Origin: Calycina herbarum
Taxonomy: Eukaryota; Ascomycota; Leotiomycetes; Helotiales; Pezizellaceae
NCBI GenBank assembly: GCA_001414485.1
Contig: LLEY01000141.1
Location: 62,001 to 126,000, forward strand
Reading direction: 5' to 3'
DNA length: 64,000 bases
In this document: positions 24,958-36,290 of the stretch, piece by piece
Position numbering within the stretch: position 1 is the stretch's first letter
Layout: every line of letters begins with the position of its first letter
Position numbers and translations under genes: made by a program
Notes under the pieces: model-generated
Databases searched by the model: none
What the model was told of the DNA's origin: nothing
What the model saw: only the letters and a program-made list of their open reading frames with translations

Positions 24958-27900
24958 TTACTCCTCATCCTCAAGATCCGTGAAGTACTCGAAATCCCGT
25001 GGGCACTCAGCCTCCGCGCCCCCCTCCTCATCCTCATCAACAGCAGTCAACACCCCCGCCGCATCAGCCTGACGTCTCAAATTAAAAGACTCATTGCGCA
25101 TATCCTCCAAAGTAGCCGGAGCAGCCGCCTTCTCAGTCGTAGCCTTCTTCAGCTTCTCCTCAATGAGCACCTTTTCGTCCCCCGATTGCGTGTCGATGAG
25201 TAAGATGACACCCCCAGTTGGCTTCTTAACAGGCTTGTATCGCCCAGCCGGGAAACTAACAAACTTGAGTTGAGCCGGGAGAACGCGCGACATATTCTCG
25301 ATTTCATATCCGACCTTCTCCTTTTCGAACTTCTTCTTGGCGAGCTCAGCGGGTGAGATGTCCTTGTCGGCTTCTTCACCTTCTTTCTTCTCGTCGGTCT
25401 TGGCCTCCTTGTCCTTGGATTCCTCGTCCACATCCATCTTGTCGCCTGAAGGAGCGTTGATCCTTGGAGTTGTTGGCGTTTGGTCAACATCCATGCTCAT
25501 GCTCTCGCGTCTCTGAGCTCGCTCCTTCTTTTGAGCACGTCGCTTAGCTTGAGCCGTGGTCGACAGAACAGCAGTAGCGATGGGTGTTGGTGCATCATCA
25601 GTCTTGACTTCCGCCTCTGGAGGATAATCAAAGAGACTTGGCCGAGTAGCACTGTGGAAGTTGAAGCTTGGGATATCGAGATCATGGTCAAGTCCAATCA
25701 TGGACGTTGGTGTAAAACTCAATGAGAGGAAGTGGGTGAATGGGAACCAATACCAGTATTGAATGAAGACGGCCATTCCAACAATACCTGCCATGTTGAG
25801 ATTGCCAGTCTGGGTTTGCAACCCAATGGTGCAGTTTCGTCCTCCCGCATCGATTATACCCAATGCCAATGCAGCACCAAATTTGGTCATCGCATCCTCG
25901 TGGCGATCACCAACAATCTTCTTCATGGTCTTGCGGATCTCAGCGACCTTGGGGTTCATGACTTCGTTTTGTTGAACCATAATCATGGCAAGAGAGATCA
26001 ACGCACCCTGTCGCACAAAGTCGGTTGGGTCCTTGATCATGGGCTCAAGTAGGTCAATAGCCTCATCCAATCCGGTACCAGCACATGAAATACCAAGAGC
26101 CATTGCGGCTCCGTATCTGACGTGTGGGTTGTAAGACTCGGACAAAAGCTCGACCATACGAGGAACGCTGCCAGGCTTTCGGAAGAGAATGAATCCCAAA
26201 CTCATGACTGCGATTCGGCGCACATCATCGTTGACATCGCTGACGGCAACGTGGAGGAGCTTCCGCACAGCCTTGTTGCTACCAGTACCGCAATAAGCCA
26301 AAGCAACAGTCATAATACCACCATATCTCAAAGTTGGATCTGGGTCGTTGAGAAGACCTTCGATGAGCTCGTCGGCGCCTTCTTGTCGACCGTACATGAT
26401 CAATGCCATACCGACAGCGAGACCACGTACACTCTTTTCGTGTTGTGTCTCGTGGGCATAGGTAATCATATCCTCCAAAGCCTTGATGTTACCAGTTCCA
26501 AGCATGATGAGACCCATTGAAAGGCCAACAGCTTCGCCGTTAAGAGCGGAATCCGTGAAGAGTACTTTTGAGAGATCTTCATAGATATCTAGCGACCCTG
26601 TGGCCATACCTGCAATACCCAATCCAAGTGCACCACCGTGTTGAATAACTTCTTCGGTTGCTTCTGTGAATTGCTCCTTGAGGTATGGAAGTGCCTCAGC
26701 ACCATGGTTGGCGTAGATCAGACCATAGGCATACAAAGCACCACCCTGGCTGAAGATGGAACCTCCAAGGGATGCTCTTCTTGGTAAATAAGGTTCAAGT
26801 AGCTTTCGGCACTGGGTTAGATTTCCACGATGGATAACACCAAGTGCAGCAGTGGCCGAGAATTTAGACCAGTTGACAGCCTTGCCGAGCCATTCTAGGT
26901 TGTCCCGGAAGAATTTGTCGTTGGTTGTACCTTGGTTCATGAAAGCATTGCAGAAGGTGACGGCTGTGTGGAAAATCGAGTTTCTGCCCTCCAGACTATC
27001 TTTGACCTTGTTCAAAATGCTCAAATCCGTGTGGTTGTTCCTATACAAGAATTCGAGGTTGAGTTTGATTGTTTCGCTACCGTCGAGGATCTTGCGTATC
27101 CTATCGAACACACCAAAGTGCTTGTCGGAAATGTTTTCTGGGATTGGGGCTGGTGCACCTGCAGTTTCGTTTAATTCCCCAAGGAGTTGATCGGTTTCCG
27201 TAGCTAGACAAACTATGAGTGGGGGCACTGATTGACTGAATTTTTGTACTTACGATTCTCCTTCTCCCCTGGTACCTCTTCCACCTTCAATGGCAGTGAT
27301 TTAATAACCTTGGCAAGGAATTCTTGAGTTCCGTTATCGTACAGATCGAAAGCTATCTGGTATGCGACTGCAGTTGAGTTCTGGTCGTCGTTTGCCTAAT
27401 CAAGTGTTAGCCAAACCCAATATTCACCAGTGAATAGATCACATACCACAAGCTTCTTCAGCATCGCCGAAGCCTCCTCATCCTGATTCAGATAGACCAC
27501 GCATTTGGCGATGGAAAAGTAGTCCGGGGTTGGAATATCAGACAGGAGATCCAAGATCAACCTCAAAATCTGCGTTCGAAGCCCTCGCTCTTGCACAACT
27601 CCCATGCAGATATCCAAGACATATTCCATCAACTCCTCAGTGGGCCCAGCAGTAGCCTCGGTTTGTTTCCAACTGGATTGCTTCTCGTCATCTGCTGCGC
27701 GCTTGATGACTCGGCGTAGAACCTCCAAGTTGCGTGCCTCGATGGCGATTCCAACAACCTGTCTATATCTACCCTCGCGTAAACATCCCTCGAAGAGTCT
27801 CTCGATCACATTTTCGAGAGCCGCGTGCTTTAGACGTTCTGGAATAAGGGTAGAAAGTTGGGTGCCTTCCTGTACAGGTGCCTCCAAATTGTTTGTCGAA

Positions 27901-28500
27901 GCTCGGGAGAGTAGGGACTTTGAGGGCAAGGTCGATTGAGAGAAAGGGGTCGTTGGTGATGTCAAACCAGCAATCTTGGCCTGGGTCTCGGTTTCTTGTG
28001 CGAATGATGTAGAGAGTGTAAGACTGGTGCTGTCTTGGGATTTCCCAGGAACTGCTTGCCGAGCAGCCGAAACGTTGATGTAGGTGTCGATGCATTTGGA
28101 AATGATTGTCTCCTCGAATTCGCCTTGGTTGTCAAGCTTGAACAGATCACCTGCATCGAGGGCAAATGTCATGCTTTCGTTGTACTCCTGCAGGTGATAG
28201 TACACTTTCGATAAGACTAGCGCAGCTAGTTGTCGTTCGGGGAAGGATTCATCTTCGTAGAGAGTCTCACTATCATCGTCACACGTCAATACTAGGGCAA
28301 ACAACTCGAGGGGATTTATCCTCCTGGGTCTGCAAGTCAGGTAGAGGGTAGACCACTCACATTTGCCCAACTGAATCTGCCACTTCAGTCCAGAGGGTGT
28401 CGATGTCGTCGTTCAATGTTTGAAGCGCAAACACCTTGAGTTCAGGTTCCTCGTCTGAGAGAAAGCCAAGGACTCCGGAGGCTGAGGTGAGGCCTGGCAT
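24958..28500 (-). CDS. rpn2: 26S proteasome regulatory subunit Rpn2 (PSMD1), 1116 aa
   Basis: Four exons (28500-28361, 28269-27447, 27395-27254, 27203-24958) with introns of 91, 51 and 50 bp give 3,351 nt in frame. The start MPGLTSASGVLGFLSDEE is typical of Rpn2. The N-terminal helical region (RQLAALVLSKVYYHLQEY) is followed by the toroid of proteasome/cyclosome repeats, for example KFSATAALGVIHRGN, GGALYAYGLIYANHG and PHVRYGAAMALGISCAGT. A charged Lys/Glu insert comes next, and the C-terminal domain contains FPAGRYKPVKKPTGGVILL. Rpn2 scaffolds the base of the 19S particle and binds the deubiquitinase-receptor Rpn13 through its C-terminal tail in yeast and animals. Length fits filamentous-fungal orthologues. 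The gene is divergent from the EF-hand gene at 29049 with about 550 bp between starts. It is essential in yeasts, single-copy and undamaged here. Confidence 0.97.
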
Positions 28501-29048
28501 GATGGAGATGCTGGAGGTTGAGTGATGAGGATTAGATTAGGATGGGATGGAAGGGAATGGGTGTGATGAGTGTGATGGAGAGTTGGTAGAATTGTTGGTC
28601 TTGATGATCAGAATCCAACGTGTTGATTTGCGTTTCCACTGTTTCCAAGAGCGTCAGGCCAGGCACAGCTGTCAACGCAAGCGCTGGCTAAAGCTCGGCC
28701 CGTAATACGTGCTGCAGAGCTGCATAGCTGCCTCAGGCATATATTAACCACATTAACCCTATCAATCACCTGATAAGGCGCTGAAGCGCTTTGTTTACTG
28801 GCGTATTGACATGCAACACCATCACAAGTTCTTCTATTTCACGAACAATTGCCCCAGAGCACAATCAGCATACACTGAAAACTGCCAACATTGTGAAATA
28901 TCCCGAGTTGTTTGCCAATATCCCCAAACTCTGATAACTGATCTGCAAAACAAGCGTAACCATGGTACGTCTCCATCGCGACTTCTCCGACTTCTCCACA
29001 ATACTATCCGAGAAAGCCAACCTGGAGACTAACCACTCCCTCAAGTCA
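28501..29048. promoter_or_regulatory. Divergent intergenic region between rpn2 and EF-hand gene
   Basis: This 548-bp segment lies between two outward-facing starts and must hold both promoters. The rpn2-proximal part (28505-28600) is G-rich on the plus strand with repeated GATG/GTGATG words. I looked for the yeast Rpn4 box (GGTGGCAAA or its complement) and did not find it. An ATG at 28962 is followed immediately by GTACGT, and a CTAAC plus AAG acceptor occurs before 29046, so a tiny first exon of the EF-hand gene may start here. Confidence 0.5.
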
Positions 29049-29984
29049 ATGTCATATAAACCTTCGCCTCTCTCCTACGGCTCGCCGCGAGCATCTCCCT
29101 TCCGCAGACCAGAGAGTCCCGCATCTCCTTCTCCCCTCAGACAATCCACGCCGACTCCCTCCCCCACCAAGATGGCAACGGTATCAACAACGCCTTCAAG
29201 ATTTGCGCAGAACTCGACTCCTACAGAGACGAAACCAGACTCGGATTCTTGGACACCTAGAGGATTGGCGGCATTCGCGACATCATCACCGAAATCGCAG
29301 AGAAGAGAACGAGATACTTCTCCCACACCAGTGAGGGGGGCTAATAGTCCTGGATTCGGGGGCATGCTCACCAACAGACACAACGCCGTGGATGCAAGTA
29401 GTGCACTATCAAAACTTCAACCCGCACAAGTGCGAGAATTGCGGGAAGGCTTCCAGATTCTGGATAGAGATAGTGATGGACAAGTTGGAAGAGAGGATGT
29501 TGCCGACATGTTAACACAATTGGGTATGTTACCCTGACCCATTTCTAACTCTCATAACTAACACTACCATTAAGGATTATCCGCGAACGTTTCAGAAATA
29601 ACATCCTTCTTCCCCCCCTCAACATCCCAAACCATCACCCTCCCCGCATTCCTAAACTCCGTCGCACCACTCCTCGCCTCGCTCTCCCCATCCGCAGAAA
29701 TGCTCTCCGCCTTCTCAGCATTCGACGAAGATGACAGTGGACAAATCGATCTGGCCGAACTGCGCGACGCACTCTTGCACACCGCGCCTGAACCGGGCGA
29801 GAAAGCCTTGACGGAGCGGGAGATTGATAAAGTAATGGGTGGATTCACATCACGAAGGGCATTTGGCAAACATTCTGGTGGGGGAATGGGGAAACGTGGG
29901 GAGGTGTTTAAGTATCAGGAGTTTGTTGGGAGTGTTGCTGGGGGTGCTAGTGTTGATGGGAAGGGGGAGAAGGATGGGGAGTGA
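29049..29984 (+). CDS. rlc1: EF-hand protein, myosin regulatory light chain (Rlc1) type, 294 aa
   Basis: Exons 29049-29523 and 29575-29984 flank a 51-bp intron (GTATGT ... CTAAC ... AAG), 885 nt in total. Residues 1-120 are a disordered Ser/Pro/Thr-rich extension (MSYKPSPLSYGSPRASPF). The rest resembles the two-lobed regulatory light chain of myosin II. The first EF loop is DRDSDGQVGRED near residue 137, and a second canonical-looking loop DEDDSGQIDLAE is at about 209-220. The loop spacing and the LQPAQVRELREGFQILD lead-in match fission yeast Rlc1. Such light chains bind the IQ motif of type II myosin and act in the cytokinetic ring. The N-terminal extension is far longer than in yeast and may be phosphorylated. 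An alternative start at 28962, unspliced or as a 3-nt exon, would add a few or about 29 residues. Confidence 0.82.
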
Positions 29985-31051
29985 ATTACTTGAATGAGAG
30001 GGCTGGGGTGATGGATATGGATACATACAGGAAAGGGTAAGGATAAGGATGGCTGGTGTAATTGCATGGGAGGGCGTTATATTATGTTTGGTTTATGAAT
30101 ATGATGGTTGGTTGGTTGTACGGTATAACTGTGTGATCACTGACTAGTGGTCTTGATTGATTTACTCAGGCATTGCAATACATACACAATACGTCTGAAC
30201 AGGAAGAAGTCTAAACGGGAACGAGTGTATATCTAAAGAATTCAACAGCTCTGAACAGTGAGAACCCAAATGATAGCTTGGATTTACGCCTCTCTTGTTC
30301 GGACTTCTAGCCCCGACGAGTATCTTCCGGACGTTGAGCAAACTATTCTTATCGGTGGAAGTGGAGGGGGAAAAAGGAAATTGAATTAGATGTTGGTGGG
30401 CAACTCGTAGCTTACTCAATGTAAGGGCATCGCCCAAAAATAAATTGCCAAGTAAGCTGTAAATCTATAGCTAACCAATGAAGAATAAGGTACTCGCAAT
30501 GTTGGCAGCAAATATATAGTAGGAGCTAAAAATCTTACGAGTAAGTCATAGCTTATATATAGGTTGATAGCTTACTCACGGGTAACCCATGGCTTACTTG
30601 CGCCAATTTTTCAAGTCACGGGGACATTTTTAACTTGTTTGGGGGGTTTTTTTTCAATTTCAATTCGCTATTTCTCTTTCAGTTTCTCATATTTTTCTCT
30701 ACTTTTTAGCTCTACGGGCTCTGGTATGTGGAAATGGAAGAAAGATTACTTGTTTGACATTTAGTTATTTCAGCCCTCTCAGGTAGATTTCGACTCGTTC
30801 CAAATTCATTTCTAGAGTTGTTTTGTTTCGCTTTAGTTTATTGAGTAGGAGATCATGAAGAGTTAATGGGGCGGTTGCGAGCGGTTCTTTGTGGGGTTTG
30901 AGGAGGGGTATAAGTGAGAGTTTGAGGGGGGTTTGTAAGAGGGAAGAATTGTTTGTGGGTGTGAGCGTGAATGGTCGTTGGGTAAATTATTGCTTTTGGC
31001 GAGAATTTTGAAGGGGATGAAGTAAATAAAGTAAAGCCAGCTAGCGCACAA
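29985..31051. other. Intergenic region with short inverted repeats
   Basis: No gene is supported. It includes the 3' flank of the EF-hand gene, a minus-strand 91-codon frame (30162-30437) without features, a cluster of TAGCTTACT-like repeats (30408-30602) and a T-rich and then G-rich non-coding stretch (30640-31040). It ends at the MITE-like element starting 31052. Confidence 0.5.
30408..30602. repeat. Cluster of TAGCTTACT-like words in both orientations
   Basis: Variants of TAGCTTACT or its complement AGTAAGCTA occur near 30411, 30455, 30543, 30556, 30571 and 30592, spaced 15-90 bp apart. Some pairs form short imperfect palindromes. They could be the residue of a small inverted-repeat element or multiple sites for one DNA-binding protein. 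No terminal repeat or target duplication could be defined. Confidence 0.4.
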
Positions 31052-31254
31052 TGGACAGAAAAAGCCGCCGTAATTGCTTAAACTTTGATATTACCTAAAT
31101 ACTTGAAAACTTGATTGTTCTAAATACCTGAATAAATACTCTGTATTGTTCTAAGTATTTAGGGTAATTACTCTAAATTGCCCTAGATAGTTGGAACAAC
31201 GAACTAGATAGCCAGGTACGAACCTGATACTTTTACTGCCGCTTTTTCTGTCCA
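31052..31254. mobile_element. MITE-like element, 203 bp
   Basis: The ends form a terminal inverted repeat of about 21 bp: TGGACAGAAAAAGCCGCC at 31052 pairs with TGGACAGAAAAAGCGGCA read from 31254 on the other strand, with a few mismatches. The interior is AT-rich and non-coding with TAAATAC-type repeats. Size and structure fit a miniature inverted-repeat transposable element. I could not find a clear target-site duplication: the left flank ends GCGCACAA and the right flank begins CCACGAGG, so the superfamily is undetermined. Confidence 0.7.
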
Positions 31255-31540
31255 CCACGAGGTCGGTAGACTTTTATTATGGATTGTAGGATTTTGCGGT
31301 CAACGTGTAGTAAGTAAGTTCCTTTTGAATATCTATTTTCTTTCTTACGGTGTATATAATTACAGAAAGAAGTAATAATCTCTGATTCTACGAGCCAGTA
31401 TGTCGTTGAGACACAATTTCGGCTTCAAGGTAGTAGATGGAGTTCTGTTCAAACGGACCGTCTTTAGTAAAGAGAAACGAAATTCAACATCCTCGCTTAG
31501 ACTTTTAAACACCCCTTGAAAAAGAACCCCCACCAATCCC

Positions 31541-32973
31541 CTACCCCCTGTCCTCCCCAAACAGCCATCCATCTCTCTTGAAGTCCCCCTCAAACTCCTC
31601 ATCCATAACCCCCAAATCCACATCCCCCATCTCAGGCAAAAACCAATAAACCACACACCCCAAAACCCCCACACCCCCCGCAACATAAAAAGTCGCGTCC
31701 TTCCCCGCAACCTCCTGAATAGGTGTAAAAACCTGCGTTCCAACAGCAGCGCCCGCCTTCCCAAACCCAGTACTAATCCCACAAGCTACGCCTCTAATTG
31801 CCATAGGAAAACTCTCCACGGACATTAAGCCTATAGTGGCTCCAGGTCCCATATGTCCAAAGGCTTGCATGAAAACATAGAGGACTACGAATAAGGGGAT
31901 TAAGGAGGCGTTGGCGGTTAGGCATGTATAGAAGCTGCCGATAAAAAACCCGGTTATTATGCAAATCCTGCAAATCCTAGGATTCCGATCCATCGACGAC
32001 CAAGTTTGCTGACGAGGTATATTCCAACGAGTACACCGGGAACGGGGAGGAAAGCGAGGATTAGCTGCCGAATTGCGACGGTGCGGATATTTTCCCCTGG
32101 GACGATAGTGTTTATGATCGCCGCACTCATAATCGAGTTGGGAAAATTGATAAAATCGCACAGAAAAAAAGCCGTACTCGTTCCTAGTAATCGCAAAAGA
32201 TATTTCTTCTGTTTCACCAGGATCCGCCAGGGGATACCGCCTTTTTTAAAGTTCGAGGTGCGGAAGAGAAGACTGTCTGTCATGCGTAAACGGAAGCAGA
32301 TAACGAGAAGAGGGAGGATCGTTGCGATGGAGTAGATAGTGTGAAAAGCTATTTTCAGATTGTTATCCGAGATTATGAGGGCGAGGAGGTATATCAATGT
32401 ACACACCGGACCCCCAGAGGTCGCCATCAAAGTCGAAATTGAGGTATTCGCCTCCTACGCCTACGCCTGCCATTCCGCGGGCGATGGTAAGGTACCAGAG
32501 GATGTTGGAGTAGGATGGTGATGAGGGGGAGATTTGGAATGTTAGCGTGGAAATGAGGGTTCCGATTATGACGAGGAGGGAGGTGAGTGCTATTCCGGAT
32601 TTTCTGGAGTAGAGGTCGGATGTGTATCCCAGAGCGAGGATACCGATGATGGAGCCAACGAGAAGTGCATTGGAAACTCGGGTTTGAATGGCTGAAGTGT
32701 AAACTTTGGTTGTGAGGAGGTTGAGGATCACGTTTGTGGAAGAGGCGATTGATTGTTGGTAGCCATCAGAGAAGTTTGCTAGTGCCTTTGGAGGTGTCAA
32801 TTCTTGTGTTCTTACGAAGAGAAGTGAGAACTTACAGAACCACAAATTGTCCAAATTGAAGCTGCTTTTGACCCTCCAAAAGTATTTCCCCTCACAGTGA
32901 GTCCGGGTTCCCAATCGTGTTTCTCGTCCTTTCGGTCAACCATCTTAGTAACTGTATTTTCCTTGGATTCCAT
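31541..32973 (-). pseudogene. Broken MFS permease, Git1/phosphate-transporter type
   Basis: The start at 32973 (MESKENTVTKMVDRKDEKHD) is followed by a good intron at 32835-32786 and then the first transmembrane region with NFSDGYQQSIASSTNVI. GYTSDLYSRKSG matches the MFS motif between helices 2 and 3, and GVGVGGEY is the helix 4 signature of the glycerophosphoinositol/phosphate:H+ symporter branch. Just after GGEY (about 32428-32445) the frame changes and, compared with my recollection of the family, some 25-30 residues are missing before SGGPVCTLIYLL. A second frameshift lies at 31957-31966, next to a 9-bp tandem repeat (aggatttgc twice on the coding strand). The C-terminal part continues in the new frame to TAG at 31541. 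Two independent lesions indicate a pseudogene. Neither is a simple RIP substitution. Confidence 0.8.
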
Positions 32974-34825
32974 GATTATTCATTAGTTGTCGATGTGACC
33001 CTCTTGATACTAAACAAAAGTAAAAGCCATACGACGCACAAAAAAAATAGATGTGACAGTATTTAATCATCACCAGTCCCATTCTTTTCCTGCTAGACTC
33101 CACTCATGACGGCCGTTCAACCGCGGAGAAGAGGAAAATCAACAGACTGTTGGACCGTTATGGGTATGCGGCAAGGGTTTTTCGTTACTCATCCCCCAAA
33201 ATATGAACCAGATAAAGGTTAGACCCACGGAGGATGGAGACAAGCATTGGTATTTGTGGAGCCGATAGTGTTTGTTTGAACATATTAGTAGGGAAGAAAT
33301 TTCAGAATTTTGGATGAGTGGGGTTAAATGTTGACAGAATCGGAACGGGCAATGACGATAAATAGATGCGGATTCAAGGACAATATTGAAATGTACTTGT
33401 TCTTTCATTGGGAAGCTACCATTGAGAGAGGTGGTTAGCAGGAGAGTATATTTCATGAGATACGGTGGGGAAGTTTCTGGCATCACTCTCAGAACTAACA
33501 TAACAAAACCCAAGAAGAGTATAAGAGAATGAGAATGAGAGTGAGAGTGAGAGAAAGTATTTTGTCATATAATCTTACTTAATACTCCCTGGTTGCCAAA
33601 ATTTACATAGTAAGATTCCACATACTAAGTTGTTCCCTCCCCTTTATAATTCTCGCTTAAACGGGTGTACATAGTTTACCTATAAAAGTGTAAAATTACA
33701 CTTGTTGATTCAAATCACTTATGAACCCAGTTCAACAAAGACTTTTATCTGCACCTATGCATTATAGATTTAACAAGAATTTACAATATTCGTCTAAGAA
33801 CTTCCCTAAATTCTAATCGAGGTCTAGGCATATGGATAACTATTGCACCTATGTAGATATGCACCTTTAACAACGAAAAGAATGAGTAGAGCTGGTGACC
33901 ATTAGAAAGTAAAGTGATTCCTCTCTCGCAATCCCTTCAACCAGAACAATATTGAAGAAACCAAGCCCCTTCTTACGTCCCCTCTCAACGTTTTCCTTAA
34001 TTCAATTAGAAAGTAAGCTTAAAAGTTCCTAAGACTGCTAATCAGCTATGTCCCAAAACACCCCGAATATGAACAACCCTTGAAGGAGACATCATAATGT
34101 AACCCATTTTGTTTTCAACACTGCGCAACACTGAACGAAGTTGAGAGTCGAACATATTACCCCCACTTTATAGACTTTAGACTCATCGAGTAAGCAAAAC
34201 AAAGCAAAGAAAGGTTTGAATAAGAACAAAATGAATGATCAACCACTATATTTGGGTGAAAGTTACTCGTATCCAGAAAAGGCCCTTACTCTGTATCTAC
34301 TTTTGCTTTGGGGTACGTGAATAGCTCAGGAAGTTTTGCCGTATGAAAATTATGCAACCTTTTATTTATAGCCTTATAAGCTTATAAGTTACGAAGTAAT
34401 GGTAAATAGCAGCCGTGGCAGATTATCCAGCGTCATCCTGCATGCAAGTATTCAGTCACATCGTACAAGGATGCTGCTGAGAGTGTATTCCGATGCATGC
34501 GGCATGAAATGATTGCGCAATCTATACCATGTGTACGTTCCTGCAGATTTGTTGGGGGCTCATTCATAGACTATACTGATTTACACGTCACGTCACTTCG
34601 CTTGAGAACAAGGGGTTTCATGATACCCGATTCTGTTAGTATTGAGATTATCACTCCCCTACAACATAGACCATCGAGAATTCTGCTAGGAAGTAATAAC
34701 TGACTAAGATGGCATGATATTCATTGTTTAAACTACCGGCGATATCCCAAACCCCAAATCAAAGGACAATAGTGCCCAGAAACACTCGAAGTCAAGAACA
34801 CTTCCGCTTCCAACGCCAGTCTCAC
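32974..34825. other. Intergenic, no gene seen
   Basis: No supported gene. A 124-codon minus-strand frame at 33139-33513 shows no domain. A GAGAATGAGAGTGA-type simple repeat occupies 33524-33557. From 33600 to 34480 the sequence is fairly AT-rich without long frames, and a 68-codon plus-strand frame at 34497-34703 is featureless. Confidence 0.5.
33524..33557. repeat. GA-rich simple repeat
   Basis: GAGAAT and GAGAGT hexamers repeat in tandem and then run into GAGAAAG. The stretch is short and non-coding, in an intergenic region. Confidence 0.8.
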
Positions 34826-35117
34826 TCAAGCATATTCAACATGCTCAAGGACTCCATACAAGGCCTTCTCTTGTGAAATACAAGGTCCTTCATTTTCACT
34901 TCTCTTCAAAAATCGACCAGGTTCAACCTCACAGAGTACATCGCGAGTCTCAGCCGAAGCGAGCGCATTTGACTCAGTATCTAACCACAATCAGTTCTAC
35001 ATCACCAGAGCAACTTCAGGCAAATTTATGTAAGAAAAACTTACCGGGAAGAGGAGAAGCGAAGACTGGGAGAAGGAAGATGCCCGTTGCCAAGGTGAGA
35101 GATTTGAGAGACAACAT
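34826..35117 (-). CDS. Putative small secreted protein, 75 aa
   Basis: Two exons, 35117-35045 and 34980-34826, are separated by a 64-bp intron with GTAAGT donor and TTAG acceptor. Together they give 228 nt ending in TGA. The N-terminus MLSLKSLTLATGIFLLPVFA is a textbook signal peptide: Lys, a hydrophobic core and a small residue before a probable cleavage at Ala20/Ser21. The mature part is only about 55 residues, acidic, with two cysteines (VLCEVEPG and EGPCIS). A dibasic Lys-Arg within RFLKRSEN could be a Kex2-type processing site. I recognise no family. Small size, secretion signal and gene-poor location near repeats are features shared by fungal effectors and secreted peptides, but function is unknown. 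The exon join preserves the frame and gives a sensible peptide; transcription is unproven. Confidence 0.6.
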
Positions 35118-36290
35118 TTTGTTTGTGGTGTGTTGAAGTAGCTAATCGAGGGAGTTTTTCGTGTTTGTGGAGGATTGAGGATTGCGATTTCGATGACCAC
35201 TGCAAAAAACTAAAAAAATTCTAATGGCTTGCCTTGAGTTGTTTATATCCTATTATCTAGGGCTGGTTTTGCTTATTACACAAAATCTCGCTCACTATTC
35301 TTTCACCCCTACAAGGAGAGTTATGGCAGTATCTACTGTACCTCACACGGGAGTTGATCATCCACCACGTTAACAGCGGGAAGGATTCCGATCCAGATTT
35401 ATTCACCGAGTGGGTTGCGGCAATCATGGAAGAGGATTGATGGAATCGCTTAAATGGGCTTCCTTCCACAAGCGGACACACAGCAGCTCAAGCTCTGTTG
35501 CCTACTTGTCCCTTGGTGTCTGCCAGTCTCGAGTGTCTCTCCTCTATAATCCCGCGGACGGGGTTTATTATCCATCCCAAACTCTTTACTCATTACAGTC
35601 AATAGCAAACATCATCTGAGACAAGGTCAAGGGGTATGAGGTCCTAGGTCATTGTATTAGCAGGTGGTAGTTAACAGGTCAGGTTTAAACTTCAATGTAC
35701 AGCTCTTGTTTTCCTTCCAGACACAAAAACGAAAAGGACTTCCTCCTCCTTCCCTGTCCCTCACAATCCCTTCCCCTATCTCCATCCCTCTAAAAGAGGG
35801 TCCTTAGTTTGAGCAGCTTCTTCGTCCTTTGCCTTCGTCTTGAGATGTGACTTATCTACCTCTGAAAATGGACAGGTCCGGCACTCACCGTGGCAAAGGC
35901 TCCCTTGCCGACAGTTCCCCTCACAAGCCAGTCGCCGAGCTTGGTGCCCCACGGTGATGGCGTTGCCGAAAGGTCAGGCGCTGGCGGCTGGAAACCCAAC
36001 TCTTCTTCGTCGCTTGTGTCCAATTCGAAGAGTTAACTAAAAGATATGCGATTTCTGGATTGTGTGATGACTCGTTGTCCGCAAGTAAACTCATCATCTC
36101 CCAGCACAACTACCGGAGACCGGTCTCTTAGCATCCCATCGGCCGATCGCAATGAACCAACTCTCAATAACGACTTATGCATCCGTCTGCCCTTGAAGGT
36201 GGCGATGGCACGACGAAATGAGACTTACACCTCAATAGATAATAACCTGAAGCTGATAAAAGGCTCTTATTTATAAAATAAACGAAGATA
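35118..36290. other. Intergenic, no gene seen
   Basis: This is the upstream region of the secreted-protein gene and the downstream region of the kinase-like gene at 36291. Only short frames without features occur (for example 35840-36040 plus). CT-rich runs lie at 35720-35800. Confidence 0.5.

Noticed and set aside
27396..28370. Separate gene upstream of rpn2
   Set aside because: The frame is exon 2 of rpn2 read back into intron 1; splicing at 28360-28270 joins it to the MPGLTSASG first exon.
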